Origin: Adineta steineri
Lineage: Eukaryota > Rotifera > Eurotatoria > Adinetida > Adinetidae
Assembly (NCBI GenBank): GCA_905250115.1
Contig: CAJNOI010000118.1
Location: 66,343 to 130,342, forward strand
Length of the DNA: 64,000 nt
Reading direction: 5' to 3'
A program made the position numbers and the translations under genes. This document shows, one piece after another, positions 28,378 through 40,097 of this stretch. The notes beneath the pieces are model-generated. The model had not been told where the DNA came from. It searched no databases and saw only the letters and a list, made by a program, of their open reading frames with translations. Every line of letters begins with the position of its first letter. Positions within the stretch are counted from its first letter, which is position 1.

Positions 28378-29284
28378 GTTTGGTCTCCCACCATCAACTT
28401 TTTATCATCCATCTTTCATGTATGTACCAACTCATGATATGACTAAAACAAGTACACCTGATGGAAAACGAAAACAATCCGGCAAATGTCAATCTCTAAT
28501 GAAAAAGTAGATTAGGAAAAATTCTATCTTTATATATCTATTATTTTATTAATTTAGGTTTTGTAATAATAATAATAATTCCGATCGTCCGGTGAAAAAA
28601 TCTTCATTTGATATTGAATCATTATTAGAATTAAAAACAAAAGATAATCAAATATCCAATCGTAGTTATAATGAAGATACAGAAGATGGTTCAAGTGATG
28701 ATGGTCATACATCATTTCGTAGTCCACCAATATCATCCTATGCTCTATTTAATCAACTTAAAACACTTGATATGACAATAAATAATACTACGAATAATAA
28801 AAATGATCTTACACGTAAGATTTCAAATAAAAAACAATATTTTTTTTGGAAGAGAAATTTTTTTTCGTTAGCTTCATCATCATCTGAATCAGATCATTCT
28901 CCATATCGTAAACATTTAACAAGTTCTCGTCATGGAATGAATCATAAAAATAAACCAAAACGTATTCGTACAATATTTACACCTGAACAACTTGAAAGAC
29001 TTGAATTAGAATTTGATAAACAACAATATATGGTTGGAAATGAAAGATTTTATTTAGCAACAACACTTGATTTAACTGAAGCACAAGTTAAAGTAAATTA
29101 AATTTTCTTTTTATTATAATAAAAAACTTTTTTTTTCTGTTAGGTTTGGTTTCAAAATCGTCGTATTAAATGGCGTCGTCAGGCATTAGATGATCATCAA
29201 CAGCGATTAACATCATTTGCTGGTAATCCACCAACATCTCAAACAACAACTGATGAACATCATAATTCAGACTCTGATGACTAA
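28378..29284 (+). CDS. Homeobox transcription factor, Not/NOTO-like, with eh1 repressor motif
   Basis: Three exons: 28378-28506, 28558-29091, 29143-29284, joined in frame. The homeodomain begins [20 protein letters not shown] and continues [22 protein letters not shown]; the intron falls just before [13 protein letters not shown] in helix 3, a common homeobox intron position. Gln at position 50 and the QQYMVG segment resemble the Not class (vertebrate NOTO, fly 90Bre) of ANTP/NK-linked genes. Before it, [13 protein letters not shown] fits an eh1 Groucho-binding motif, as expected for a repressor. The N-terminus is short ([14 protein letters not shown]) and the tail after the homeodomain is Ser/Asp-rich. 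The class assignment comes from remembered sequence patterns and could be a neighbouring NK-type class. Confidence 0.85.
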
Positions 29285-30600
29285 ATTTTTCCGTTTGTTT
29301 TATTTGACGTGTTAAACTAATGAATTGTTTTTCGTTTCACATCATGTAAATATGCGTATTTTCAATATTTCTTGCCTAATTCACAAGTTCTTGTCAGTAA
29401 ACAAAGTCGTGTGTGATTGTTCTCACGAGAAAAAGAAAAAATGTTTTTTGAAGAGCAATGATTATTGTTATTATTTCTATAGATAATACTTTTTAACACG
29501 CTTGGCATTAATTTGTTTTATTCAACTATAACACCTAATTCAATCGATCAGGTGGAAAGAAAAGAAAAAAGAGAATGATCAATATTGGATAGAAAAAAAA
29601 ATTAGTTCGATGTTTAATAATTCAATACGATACCAATTAATCCTTCTTCTTCTTCTTTTTTTTTTCTAAAGAGCGATAAGTGTGTTTGTATACATTGGAC
29701 AAACAATGAAGATGAGAACAGCCACCGTATGGATGCATCATAACTATACTTGTTCAATTTAGAGAAGAGAAAGGAGAAAGAAAAAGAATAAAAATTCTTT
29801 TTCTATTGTCTTGATGATTTTCAAGTGTTTGATTTTGTCTACGATAATGCTAATGATAACAAATAATAACCTACAGTGCTCTATTGTCAATGAGGAAAGA
29901 TCATGTGAAAAAAGATAGTAATGAACATTTGACTCTTGACTAGTCAACAATAACTTGCATAATAAGATCATCAATATGCATGAGCATATAGAGAAATAAT
30001 GAATATTGAGACTTCAAAAATCAAATAAAATCATTTAGTTTGATTGTTTATTGAATAAAATTTGTTTTGTCGATGCTATATTTATATATCGAATAATATT
30101 GGAATTGATTTTTTATTTTGTCTAAAAATAACAATAAATCTGTCGAGTACATTCATATTTTTTTTAATGTTTACATTATCATTGCGAGAAATACTTATCA
30201 AATAATTTATATATTATTTTATTTTTTTTTATCTTTACACTATTGTATGAAGTAGTTACGTCGTCTAATTGGTCTGTAAATAATTTATCATTATGACATG
30301 CAAATATTATTAAACTTGAGGTTATTTATGAGAATAGAACATTCTAATAAATTCTAGGTTAAAATTTATATTTTCGTTCTCTAAACTATATTAATTGTAT
30401 AGGAGTTTGAACATTCAATAGCAGAATTAAATCAACGTTAGTATAAGATGTTTTTTAATTGCGCTATCTTTCTCTTTAATATTGAAAGCACACAAAAGCG
30501 ATAAACACTATTGAACATCTCATAGAATGGACATACATATTCATTATCTTTAAGAAATGTTTTTGTTTTAGTATAACTCATTTTATTTATTTAAATAATT
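29285..30600. other. Intergenic, no gene seen
   Basis: About 1.3 kb of AT-rich sequence between the homeobox gene and the glutamate-receptor relic. It has short poly-pyrimidine and poly-purine tracts (for example 29643-29667) but no supported coding frame or RNA gene. Confidence 0.55.
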
Positions 30601-31275
30601 ATGTTATTCCATTTGATAGTCATACAACTTCATACTCAATATATAAGTACAATTTGGCCATCATCAAACAATTCAAATATTCAATTATTAGGTCTTTTTC
30701 CAGATATGGATAATATATCGAAATCTAGTACATTTTCTGTTCATTCTCGAGCTATGTTCAAAGCAGTAATATTACTTTCTCATCGATATGACATAAGAAT
30801 TAGAGGAGAACTTATTCAATGGCAAACAATACAAACTGCTGGTGATATTATAAGTGCTCTAGATAGTATGTGTCAAGCAATCTCATCTTCAATTATTGTT
30901 GGTTCTGGATTTTCACGAGACTGTTCTACAGTTGCTGCATTTGCCGAAAGAGTTGGTATTCCCATTGCAGAGTATGCAACTAACAACATTTATAGTAATT
31001 TAACATTAGTTGATACAGATTTTGATAAGAGTTCATATGGTATTGTCATGCCTAAGCAAGCGTCGTATATTCAAGATGTAGACGTATGTATATTATCATT
31101 ACAAGAATTAGGTGTACTCAAACAATTGAGAATAAAATGGTTTCAATGACAGATATGTCCTGATATAGTTGATCCACCTACCGATATGGAAGTTGAATCA
31201 TAAATCGATTTATTTGTTATTTTTGGAATTATTAATATTCTATCATTATTAGTATTTACATATAAGAAACGATAA
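30601..31275 (+). pseudogene. Collapsed ionotropic glutamate receptor pseudogene
   Basis: The first 183 codons are open. They begin with a signal-like start, then part of the extracellular ANF/periplasmic-binding-like domain (LLGLFPDMDN, SRAMFKAVILLSHRYDIRIR, IVGSGFSRDCSTVAAFAERV). The sequence then jumps, without the rest of that domain, S1 or the channel pore, to the end of the second ligand-binding lobe (DTDFDKSSYGIVMPKQASYI, LQELGVLKQLRIKWF). In the same frame, after TGA at 31147 and TAA at 31201, it continues with ICPDIVDPPTDMEVES and a final membrane helix (IDLFVIFGIINILSLLVFTY). Conserved order with a large internal deletion and two in-frame stops indicates a dead gene. No introns are seen. 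Confidence 0.75.
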
Positions 31276-31698
31276 ATAATAAGAGATTATCTATTGAAGG
31301 TAATTCGTCGAGCAAAATCTTTTGGTTCAAGATCATAAATCTACAGTGTGAAATCGATGTAAAACTGTTAGACATTGGAAAAAAGTTGTAATAAAATATG
31401 TTCTTTGTTAAACTATTCAATATGTATTGAAGATAAGTATATATTTAAATATAAATAATAATAATGATATCTTATGTTTTGTATTTTATTTACGTTGATA
31501 AATTCTATACTTTGTAAATAAAAGCTTTATTATAAAACTGCATATTCATACTGCTCAACTATAGATTCAGACATAATAATTATATAACATGAAACTATTC
31601 TCAGTACATTTATTTATGACAGAATGATGCATTTCTCTATTATAATACTTAAAAAATGAAAAAGTTTTTTTTTCATGAAGTCAAAATTGTATAAATGA

Positions 31699-32137
31699 TT
31701 AATTTCTAATCACTGATACATTTCTGTCAGCAATAGATATTGGTGTAAGAATCGTAGTCGAAGATGTGACAGTAGTCGTGACGATAGTAGAATTTAGAGT
31801 TGGTAATATATCATTACTATTAAAATGAGTAATTGTAAGTTGTGTTGTAGAGGATACTGTTAAGTTCTTAGAGTTCATTGTTGTAAAGGCAAATGCTAGA
31901 AGAAGAAAAAAAGAAATAGTAGAGAATAATGACCTTTTTTTACCTGCTGCTTCATAAGCTAAATGATGAATTTGATTGAATTCTGAATGAAAATAAAAGT
32001 ATAAATGTATATCAAATAAATATCTTACCAATTGAAATAAGTATAATTGCTGTTATTGCACTTAATCCAGCAATCATAGCTATAAATATTAAAATAATTG
32101 TTTTTCTTCTAGACGTTGATTTTTGATTTTCATACAT
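31699..32137 (-). CDS. Small single-pass membrane protein with Ser/Thr-rich ectodomain
   Basis: Three short exons on the - strand (32137 to about 32030, about 31983-31945, about 31896-31699) join in frame with GT-AG introns of about 45-50 nt. The product (about 115 residues) starts MYENQKSTSRRKTIIL, has one hydrophobic helix (IFIAMIAGLSAITAIILISI), then a short linker and a tail rich in Thr and Ser with possible N-glycosylation sites (KNLTVSSTTQ, LNSTIVTTTVTSSTT). This is a type II topology with a basic cytoplasmic N-terminus. An acceptor lies just upstream of the start, so a 5' UTR exon or a trans-spliced leader is likely. No family recognised. Confidence 0.6.
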
Positions 32138-32396
32138 TTCATTATTACTATTCTAAATTAAGTTTCAAAAACAAAATAATTTTTTATTCAATTCTCAAAA
32201 ATTTTACTGAATTTTCTTTCATTTTAATATTGTTAAACAGATCAATCTTGAGTTATTGAACTTTAAAAATGATAAAGAGAACGAGACAAAAAAAAGCAAG
32301 TTGAATGAGAGAAGATATTTATTAATACAAAACAGAATCAACATAGAAGAGAAGAATTTCTAGATACAAGATTAATTAATAACATCTTGAAGAAAT

Positions 32397-34786
32397 TTAT
32401 TTAACAATTGTTGAAAGATTTTCATATTCATTTTGATTTAAAGGAACTATCATAGAATGATCTGCTGTATGTATAGTCGATGGACGAATAAAAGATTTCA
32501 AACGATCAAATTGATATCGATGGCTTCTTTAAAAAAAGTCTAGTTGTTCAAAATACATTGAATACTTTCTTACTGAATAAATCGACGAAGAAGAATTGTT
32601 ATTAAATATAAAACAAAATGACTTATTGCTGTAACAATTGAAGCTATTAAATAATGAAGCTAGAGAAAAAAACGAAATACTTCATTGTACATATAAAAAT
32701 AAAATAATTATTTAACAAACAAGTTTTTTAACAAAAGAATGACAAAATAAATGTATAAAATTCTCATGAAGTTCATAGAGTATTCGACAATGACCAAAAT
32801 AATGCTCATTCTCAGAATAATTCTAAAATAAATACAAAAGATATCAGACAAGATCATTAATTCATTATTTATCAAAACTTTTACTTACTAAATGATATTG
32901 ATTGAAATAAAAACTTTCTATATTAAACGACTAGAAGACAATCAATTTTATAAAACAAAAAATTTTATGTTATTTACTTGATTTTCTAATAACGCCAAAT
33001 GAATAAAATCATTAATCGACCATAATGGTAAATTTTGTTCACATTTTCTAAACAAATATTTCTCGAAATTATTTGAAATTATCATATCTACTTAAGTAAT
33101 TGATCAATATTCAAAGAATTATTATTCATTATAGATAAAAAACTTGAATTAAACCATTTACTACCATACAAGAACTATTTATATAAAAAATAAATATATT
33201 TTAATTTAACACAAAAAAAAAGAATTCATCGAACTGAATTATAAATTTGTTTATATTTCAATTCATTACAAGCGGAACAAGCACCAGCTACATGTGGTAG
33301 AAGAATAATTAATTTAGTAAACCTAAATTTATTCAGGGTAAAATATAAAATAAAATTTGTATTTATAAATCACCATAGAACAAAACTAATCCAATATATA
33401 ATTGATAATCTACAAAAATACATAAACTAATCATTTTATTGATGAAGAATATTACTACATAAAAGTCATATTTGTATATTGAAATAGTTTTACATTAGAC
33501 CAATGTAATTTTTTCAATAATATATAAAGAATAAATCCAAATAGAATAAGAAATATAACAATAAAAATTATTGTTGATAAATGAATACTAAAAAGAAATA
33601 TAAGATATAAAATTTTCGTTTCGATCAACTTACATAAACCAAGGATTAAATAATTTTTCTAATTTTTGTAAATGTATGGATGAAGTATGAAAAATCTATG
33701 AAGAAAAATTATTTGATATTAATTTCTATAAAATAGAGTACTTTCGTCAGATATGATACACCATTTAATGCCGAATTAATCTACAAATATGACAATTAGA
33801 TTTTAATAAATTAATTTTTTATCTTACAGAAAGATTTTGATTCATAGAGAATTCATAATCAAATTTATCTTCGTTCACAGTTTCAATTGAATGCAAAAAA
33901 CAATTTGTTTTCTTAATAAAAACCAAATTTCGTAAATGAAAGTGATTTTTTTTCTTTTTCATAATTACTAATGCTGTATGTTCGATAAAAGAAGTGAATT
34001 CTAATAAAGAATTTTGAATATAATTATGAATTTTAGTTTTAAGTCGAATTTCATCAATATAGATAACGATTATCCATAGAAGAAAACCACTAGAAAATAA
34101 TGTATTTTTTTGTTCTATTGAATAACCGAATAGTTTCTACTTTGTTACTACAAAACAAATAAAGAATATTATATAGACACATTGATATAAAATTTGATGT
34201 TTTTTTGAAGAATAATTCTCGTATTGTAATGTATTAAAAGCATGTGAATAAATACGAGTTTGTTTTTGTACAATCTTTTTATTTTGTTTGTATTTACAAA
34301 AAGATTTTATACTTGATATAATGAAGAAAATCAATAGAAAAATCAAAATGAAAACAATTACAAATAACCATGCATTATTTGAGATCTGTGAATAGAAATG
34401 GAAGAGTTTGATGACATATTTAGTTAAGATCTTTTTTTTTTTTCAAAAATATCTGTGTAAAAATCGAATGATTAGAAATAAGCTTACTATATGTAAATTA
34501 TACTGAACAAAAAATGATAGATTATTGAATTCATCAAGTTGTTGACCAATGAGACCTATGAATAATGGAATATATTATTTAAACTTTTTGAAATATTACT
34601 CCAAGGAAATGCTATATTCATTTGAATAAATTTTTGATAAAACCAATGAGTCAATCGTTGATTTTCTATTGAAGTATAATCATTTGATTTCGATATGAAT
34701 TTTGCTTTATATTCCGTTTGAATAAATTCACATGAAACTGAAATAGTTTGTTGAATCATAGTCAAGAATATAATCAAGTCAAACAT
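32397..34786 (-). CDS. Prominin-like pentaspan membrane protein, shortened
   Basis: About a dozen small exons. The first, from 34786, has a signal-like start (MFDLIIFLTMIQQTISVSC) and joins LIGQQLDEFNNLS across a 44-nt intron. TM1 is NAWLFVIVFILIFLLIFFII and TM2 YQCVYIIFFICFVVT, then an extracellular loop. TM3 is IIFIVIFLILFGFILYILL and TM4 ILSIIYWISFVLW, followed by VAGACSACNELKYK, which resembles the stretch after TM4 in prominins. A second loop contains LRKCEQNLPLWS and a CRILYELHENFIHLF segment, then TM5 (LIASIVTAISHFVLYLITIL) and a short tail ending ENLSTIVK. Prominins organise membrane protrusions. This one is much shorter than the usual 800-900 residues because both loops are small. 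The alternative, a tweety-type pentaspan, cannot be excluded. Confidence 0.6.
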
Positions 34787-36725
34787 GTTTTCAATAACGA
34801 TTGAAATAATCAGCTGATTTTTCTTTCATTAACAACATTCAAACTAAGATCAATACTTAATTATCTACGTCATTAAATACTTTACCATGCATAACGTATT
34901 TCTATCGCGTTTTTTTTTCTTCTTCATAGAAATTCTCAGATCATTCTAACAAGTGGTACACTTGTGTAAACTTTTATTTTAACTTCTATTCTTTCTCCTT
35001 ATATTTGTTGCAGAAAGTAAGATTGTGAACTGATTTATTTTCTGAGAATATAGCTTTTAATATATTATGTCAGAAGGAGTGACTTCTGATGGAAATATAT
35101 TCTTGTTTTTTCGCATATGTGAAGTATTTAAGGAGCTAGTACTATTGAGATAAAAGCTTTTTCATGTTTTCATTCCAAGAAAAAGATTAATATCGAAATA
35201 AAGTAAATTAGACAATATTATTTCTATTCGTAGGGCGATGAATAAAAAATTTATTGAAGTTTCTTTTTTTTGTTGAGTTTGTATTGCGCACGTGTATTTA
35301 TTTTGTCGGTTTGCTTATTCTATCAAGCATTGCTTAATGAACACGGCAACGACATTGTTAGACAGAAAGAATATAATAGAAACTATATTGAAAAAAACTG
35401 TTCATTGAAGTAAGTCAGATTATTTCCGAATATTGTAAAGAGATGCAATAATTATTAGGAAAAGAAAAATAGTTTATTTATATCGTAAACGTCAGAATCT
35501 ACAGATTATATATTATTATCAACATTTTATATTGTAGAATGTTCGATAAAAATGCATTTAAGATTGCAACGAAGTATAGATAATTATAGAAAAAAAGATT
35601 ATTTCTTTGGGAATTATTATGAGATAAAATCTCGTTCTTTAAGTGTTAGAAAATTAGAAACGTGGGTCACCTCGATATACTCATTAGAAAATATAAATAG
35701 TTTCATGCATTGTACATGAAGATTGATATCATCAACTTTGCATTACAAGTTAGTAGTTTTCAATACATGGTGTTTGCCTTTTACCGGTTGAAATCTTTGA
35801 TTTGTCCAGGAATTTAAGTAGAAACTGTAAATAATCGAGAATGAAAATACATTCATCGTGTAGAATGTAATTCTTTTCATCGAATAATATGCTATGTGAA
35901 CTTTAATCCAAGCATAAATAATGATAAAACAATCTACTTATCGAATAAGAATACTACAAGAGAAAAATCGTCTTGTTTTATGAAAGTTTTTCTTTTTATT
36001 AGAATACACTGCAGTTTGTATTGAATTGAAGGACAACTTTATACTGATATAGTTAAAGACAGATGAAGTTAAAGAATGTATAGAAGGACAAAAAGATAAT
36101 AATTCTCTGTAACTTGATTCGTTATTGTACATTTACTTCAAAATATAAAGAGAGAATTTCAAAGATAATATATAGTTTTTTTCTAGTATGCCACCATACT
36201 GCTTCATCTTTATTGCTTTTGCGATACCTCAGACAATAGTCAATGAAGAAATTACACGTTTTTTTTTGAAATTCTTGATTCTTTCTAACTTGTCTACGAC
36301 GCACAATGTAATCATATAAAATATTGACACGTGTATCACTTTGTTGACATGTTCTGAGATGACATAAGTTTTATTGGAATTCGAAAGAGAAAGAAGAACT
36401 GGAACCGGTATATCAAGGACCAGATTTTTGCTAGTAGAAACTTTGAAAAAAATCTTCTTTAGTACTGTATATGCATTAGTATTATTGCAAATTTATAAGT
36501 AATTTGATTTCTTTATTGGATTATTTAAAAAAAATCTTGGAAAATAGTATTCATTGAGGAATAAATCTTTCGTTGAAAGACAATTACTTTCCAAAATGAT
36601 TTTGTTTATACATATCAGATATACAATAAAAATAAATCATATATAGTTTGAAAAAGAGACAGTTTTCTTTTTTTTTAAGAACGTGCTTGTGAATAGATAT
36701 CAGGATCGACATTTTATGTTGAAAT

Positions 36726-36868
36726 CCCCTCCATAATAAAAGACCCTGTCTTATTAAAAGACTCCCTCCCCCATAAAAGTAGACCCCTCTAGAGCAAAAA
36801 TCAGAAAAAAGCGCCATGTGCAAAACATAATAGAAGACCCCGGGGTCTTTTATTACGGAGGGAGGGGG
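36726..36868. repeat. GC-rich foldback (inverted repeat) with repeated AAAAGACCCC motif
   Basis: The left arm, cccctccataataaaagacc (from 36726), and the right arm at 36843-36868 are near-perfect reverse complements about 120 bp apart. A 16-bp perfect palindrome AAGACCCCGGGGTCTT sits at 36834-36849. The motif taaaagac followed by a C-run is repeated inside. This C/G-run-rich block stands out in very AT-rich DNA and looks like a non-autonomous element, but I see no target-site duplication. Confidence 0.55.
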
Positions 36869-37613
36869 TTTATTATTTTTGCATTGTATGCTAGTTTAGT
36901 GAAGTTTCTTCGATTGATATTTTAATGTGAAGCGTATATTTTTATTATATTGTGCTTAGAAGAACTTTCTATATGGAATAAGTTATTAGATTTATACAAG
37001 TCTATAGAATGATATGATCGATAAGTTGTCATTTAAGGATAAATATTTACAACTTTAGTGCTATTACGCAACGAAATAATATTTATTGTCTTATATTATA
37101 AGTATACGAGTAGAAAAATCTGAAGTATCAATAGTTATATCATTATAGATAACTTTTGATCAAAATATTTGTTATATTAATATAGCATACTGTGACAATG
37201 TTAATATTTACTTGTGTGAAGAAATATAGATATAAAATTTTCTCAGTAAAAGAATCTTTTTTTCTCTTCTCACAAAATAGAAGAAAGTTTAACATATGGC
37301 GCATAACTGACATATTTTTTTTATGTTTTTAATTGAATATAGTATTGAGTCTGAATAGCAAATTTTATATATGATGAAATTGTAATAATAGTTTCAGTCT
37401 TCTATATTCTACATCAGTACGTAAAACTAATAGAAGAAAAGTACATTTTTTCCCAAGTAGGAAAAGAAAAACTTCAGAAGAAAAAATTAATTTATTTGAT
37501 AGTTGCGTGTCGCACTTTATTTTACTTGCGTTTTACATATATTTTTATATACCCGTCAATACTTAGACGAATATACTTCTACCCTTTTTCTTATCTTTCA
37601 TCGTATATATTTA

Positions 37614-37636
37614 GTAATAATAATAATAATAATAAT
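37614..37636. repeat. (AAT)n microsatellite
   Basis: A run of seven AAT/TAA trinucleotides just upstream of the PI-synthase-like gene. A similar run lies near 50636-50652, just upstream of the LRR-only gene. Confidence 0.8.
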
Positions 37637-37861
37637 ATAGCAAATAGGCTGAGTACACGTTCTAATATAGACTATTGGTTGTAGAAAAAAAAACAATGAA
37701 CTTCTTTTTTTTTACAATATTTACCTAATGTTATATTTTTGATAGTTTGTTGAAAGAACGAAAAAGAGAAGAGAAATCGGTCAAGCGCAAAGAGTCACTA
37801 TGTGAAATTGTATGCATCATGTCTACCATGAACAAAATGTGTTCCTTTTATTTTTAAATAG

Positions 37862-38680
37862 ATGCAGACAGACGAAAAGAAACTCAATTCTACTAGTAAG
37901 ACTCTTACTAATATTAATATTTAATTCATAATTTAAATTTAGTGACTAATTTGGACATAAATGGATGGTCTGTATTATTTAATGCACCTAATAGTATTGC
38001 TTGGATTCGTATTATACTTTTATTTATCAGTCTTCGATATTTTGGGTACGAAATAATTTTTTATTTTTAAAATCGAGATTTAATATTTTTAATTATTTAG
38101 TAAACAAAGATATGTATTATTTGTTATTTATCATACAATATCTGGTTTTCTCGATTCATTTGATGGTATATTAGCACGTACGTTTCATCAACAATCAATG
38201 GTTGGACAATTTTTTGAACTTATATTAGATCAATATGCTCATTTTATAATGTATTCATGTATTGGATATCTCTATTCATCATATATAGTGTATTTTTATT
38301 TCGAAATTGCATTAGAATTATGGAGTTCAACTTTTCATTTGTATATAACTTCATTAGCAAAATCTGATCAACCATGGTTACATAAAACGACATTTTTATC
38401 AACAACATGTTCATTAACTATTTATAGTCATCCAGAACTTCGTTTATTAAATTGGTATGGACCAGATGTATTTCATACGTTATTAGTTATACGTTTTATT
38501 CTCATAAATGATTATGAAAGAAAATTAACTTCAAAATTGCAACGTTATATTTCAATGAAGAAAGTTTATTTAATTATTCAATATGGAATTTATTTTACTG
38601 GATTTTTTGCACTTTTACGTACTCTTGTAACTTCTTGTTTTATGTTAAATAATTTTTATAAGATAGCTGGAGCAACATAG
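37862..38680 (+). CDS. CDP-alcohol phosphatidyltransferase, phosphatidylinositol-synthase-like, with altered motif
   Basis: Three exons, 37862-37895, 37943-38045 and 38101-38680, join in frame. The start MQTDEKKLNSTMTNLDINGW leads into LFNAPNSIAWIRIIL, matching the first helix of PI synthases (CDIPT), then GFLDSFDGILAR. PI synthase makes phosphatidylinositol from CDP-diacylglycerol and inositol in the ER. The family motif is DxxDGxxARx8Gx3Dx3D. Here it reads DSFDGILAR, eight residues, then GQFFELILD: the third Asp (a metal ligand) is Glu (codon 38216-38218), and the Arg after the last Asp is Gln. Several hydrophobic helices follow, about 238 residues in all, close to normal PI synthase length. 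It may be an active variant or a paralogue with changed or lost activity. Confidence 0.85.
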
Positions 38681-38732
38681 AATCTAATTTAACTGTTCAT
38701 AGAATAGTTTCTAAAATTTAAATTTAGTAAAT

Positions 38733-38742
38733 NNNNNNNNNN
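38733..38742. other. Assembly gap (10 N) hiding the 5' half of a carboxypeptidase gene
   Basis: Only ten N are drawn, but the gene that follows lacks about 190 N-terminal codons and none of them is present on the left side. The true gap must be at least several hundred bases. Confidence 0.9.
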
Positions 38743-39548
38743 TACCATGTCCATTTTATGTAACAGGTGAATCATATGGTGGGAAATATGTGCCTGCTAT
38801 TGTTCACAAGATTCATGTGGAAAATCCACAAGCAAAAGTAAAAATAAACTTGAAAGGAATGGCAATTGGTGATGGACTAATCGATCCATATAATCAATGG
38901 GATTATGGATCAGTATTCTATCAGTTTGGTTTAATTGATGAACAACAATTGGAACGTGTTAATTTACAATCTTCATTAGCAAAACGTGCAATTGAATTAA
39001 AACAGTATTTAATAGCTTATGAATTATTTAGTAATTTATTGGATGTATTTTTTCCTGAAAAAACAGGATTACATGATGTCTATAATTATTTATTAACTCA
39101 AATGCCAGAAAAATTTAATTATTATATTCCATGGGTAACAGCTAGTGAAAATCGCTTTAAAATCCATGTTGGAAATCTACGTTATAATGATGGTGATGTA
39201 GTTGGTATTGCTCTAGCTAATGATATGATGCAAACAATCGTCAGCAAAGTTGCTGACATTGCAAATAATAATTATAAAATTTTAATCTACAATGGTTTAC
39301 TTGATATTATTATAGCATCCTCATTAACAATGGACTGGGTTGATAAACTTGAATGGAAATATGCGAATGAACTTCGCAATGCTGAACGAAAAGTATGGAA
39401 AGTTAAAGAAGATGATAAAGAAGTTGCTGGCTATATTAAACAAGCAAATTCATTTTTTCTTGCTTGGATTCGAAATGCTGGTCATATGGTACCTGCTGAT
39501 CAACCAAGAGCTGCATTTGATCTTATTGATCGATTTATATCAGCTTAA
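38743..39548 (+). CDS. CPVL: Serine carboxypeptidase (CPVL/vitellogenic-type), 3' half
   Basis: Peptidase family S10, normally a secreted or lysosomal exopeptidase that removes C-terminal residues. The sequence enters from the gap at PCPFYVTGESYGGKYVPAIV; the catalytic Ser is in GESYGG. It continues through GMAIGDGLIDPYNQW and SVFYQFGLIDEQQ, the catalytic Asp region (ILIYNGLLDIIIASSLT) and the catalytic His (RNAGHMVPADQPRAAFDLID), ending ISA and a stop. All three catalytic residues are intact, so the gene is probably functional. The N-terminal signal peptide and first half are missing only because of the assembly gap. The visible part has no introns, unlike its neighbours. Confidence 0.92.
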
Positions 39549-40097
39549 ATAAAATTTACATTATTTTGTCTTAGTTTTTTTTCGCTATTTTATTTTTGTC
39601 ATATTAAGCGACTTTTTCTTAAATTGTCGTCATATATACACACACACATAGAGAGAGAGAAAGAGAAATAGACAAAAAAAAAGCTATTGACAAACAAACA
39701 ACAGTGATGAAGCAAGAAACAAAAAAGAAGAGAAAAAGGAAACAAATTAACAAAATTTTTGTGATTGTGTGTGATCAAAAGAGATTAAAGAATTTAATCG
39801 TTTTCTTATGATAAAAACGATCGATGACGGGCCAAATAAACTCAATTGTCAGTATAAAAAAAACGAAACGAAACGAAAAAAAAATAACTGTACATATTTA
39901 GACGATTTATACGATTTGTAATACATACATACAAATCGAAAAAACAGACGTACATATATAGAAGTTAAACTGACAAATACATTGAATAATACAGACACAC
40001 AAATACATAGAAGAATAGAAATCGAGATGACCATAAAAGTCCTCCCTGAGATTTCACCGTAGAGTTTTGTTGCATGAAATAAATTCATTATTTTTTT
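39549..40097. other. 3' flanks of two convergent genes
   Basis: About 550 bases between the carboxypeptidase stop (+) and the CNOT6 stop (-). It contains a short CA/GA simple repeat at about 39639-39668 and A-rich tracts. No gene is seen. Confidence 0.6.

Larger units (their letters stand above)
34787..37861. other. Intergenic, 3 kb, with a GC-rich foldback
   Basis: No supported gene lies between the divergent prominin-like and PI-synthase-like genes. The region contains the foldback repeat at 36726-36868 and an (AAT)n microsatellite near 37614-37636. Short open frames on both strands have no family resemblance. Confidence 0.55.

Noticed and set aside
36122..36304. 60-residue - strand open frame (MRRRQVRKNQEF)
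   Set aside because: Isolated, no conserved motif, no neighbouring exons; expected by chance in this composition.
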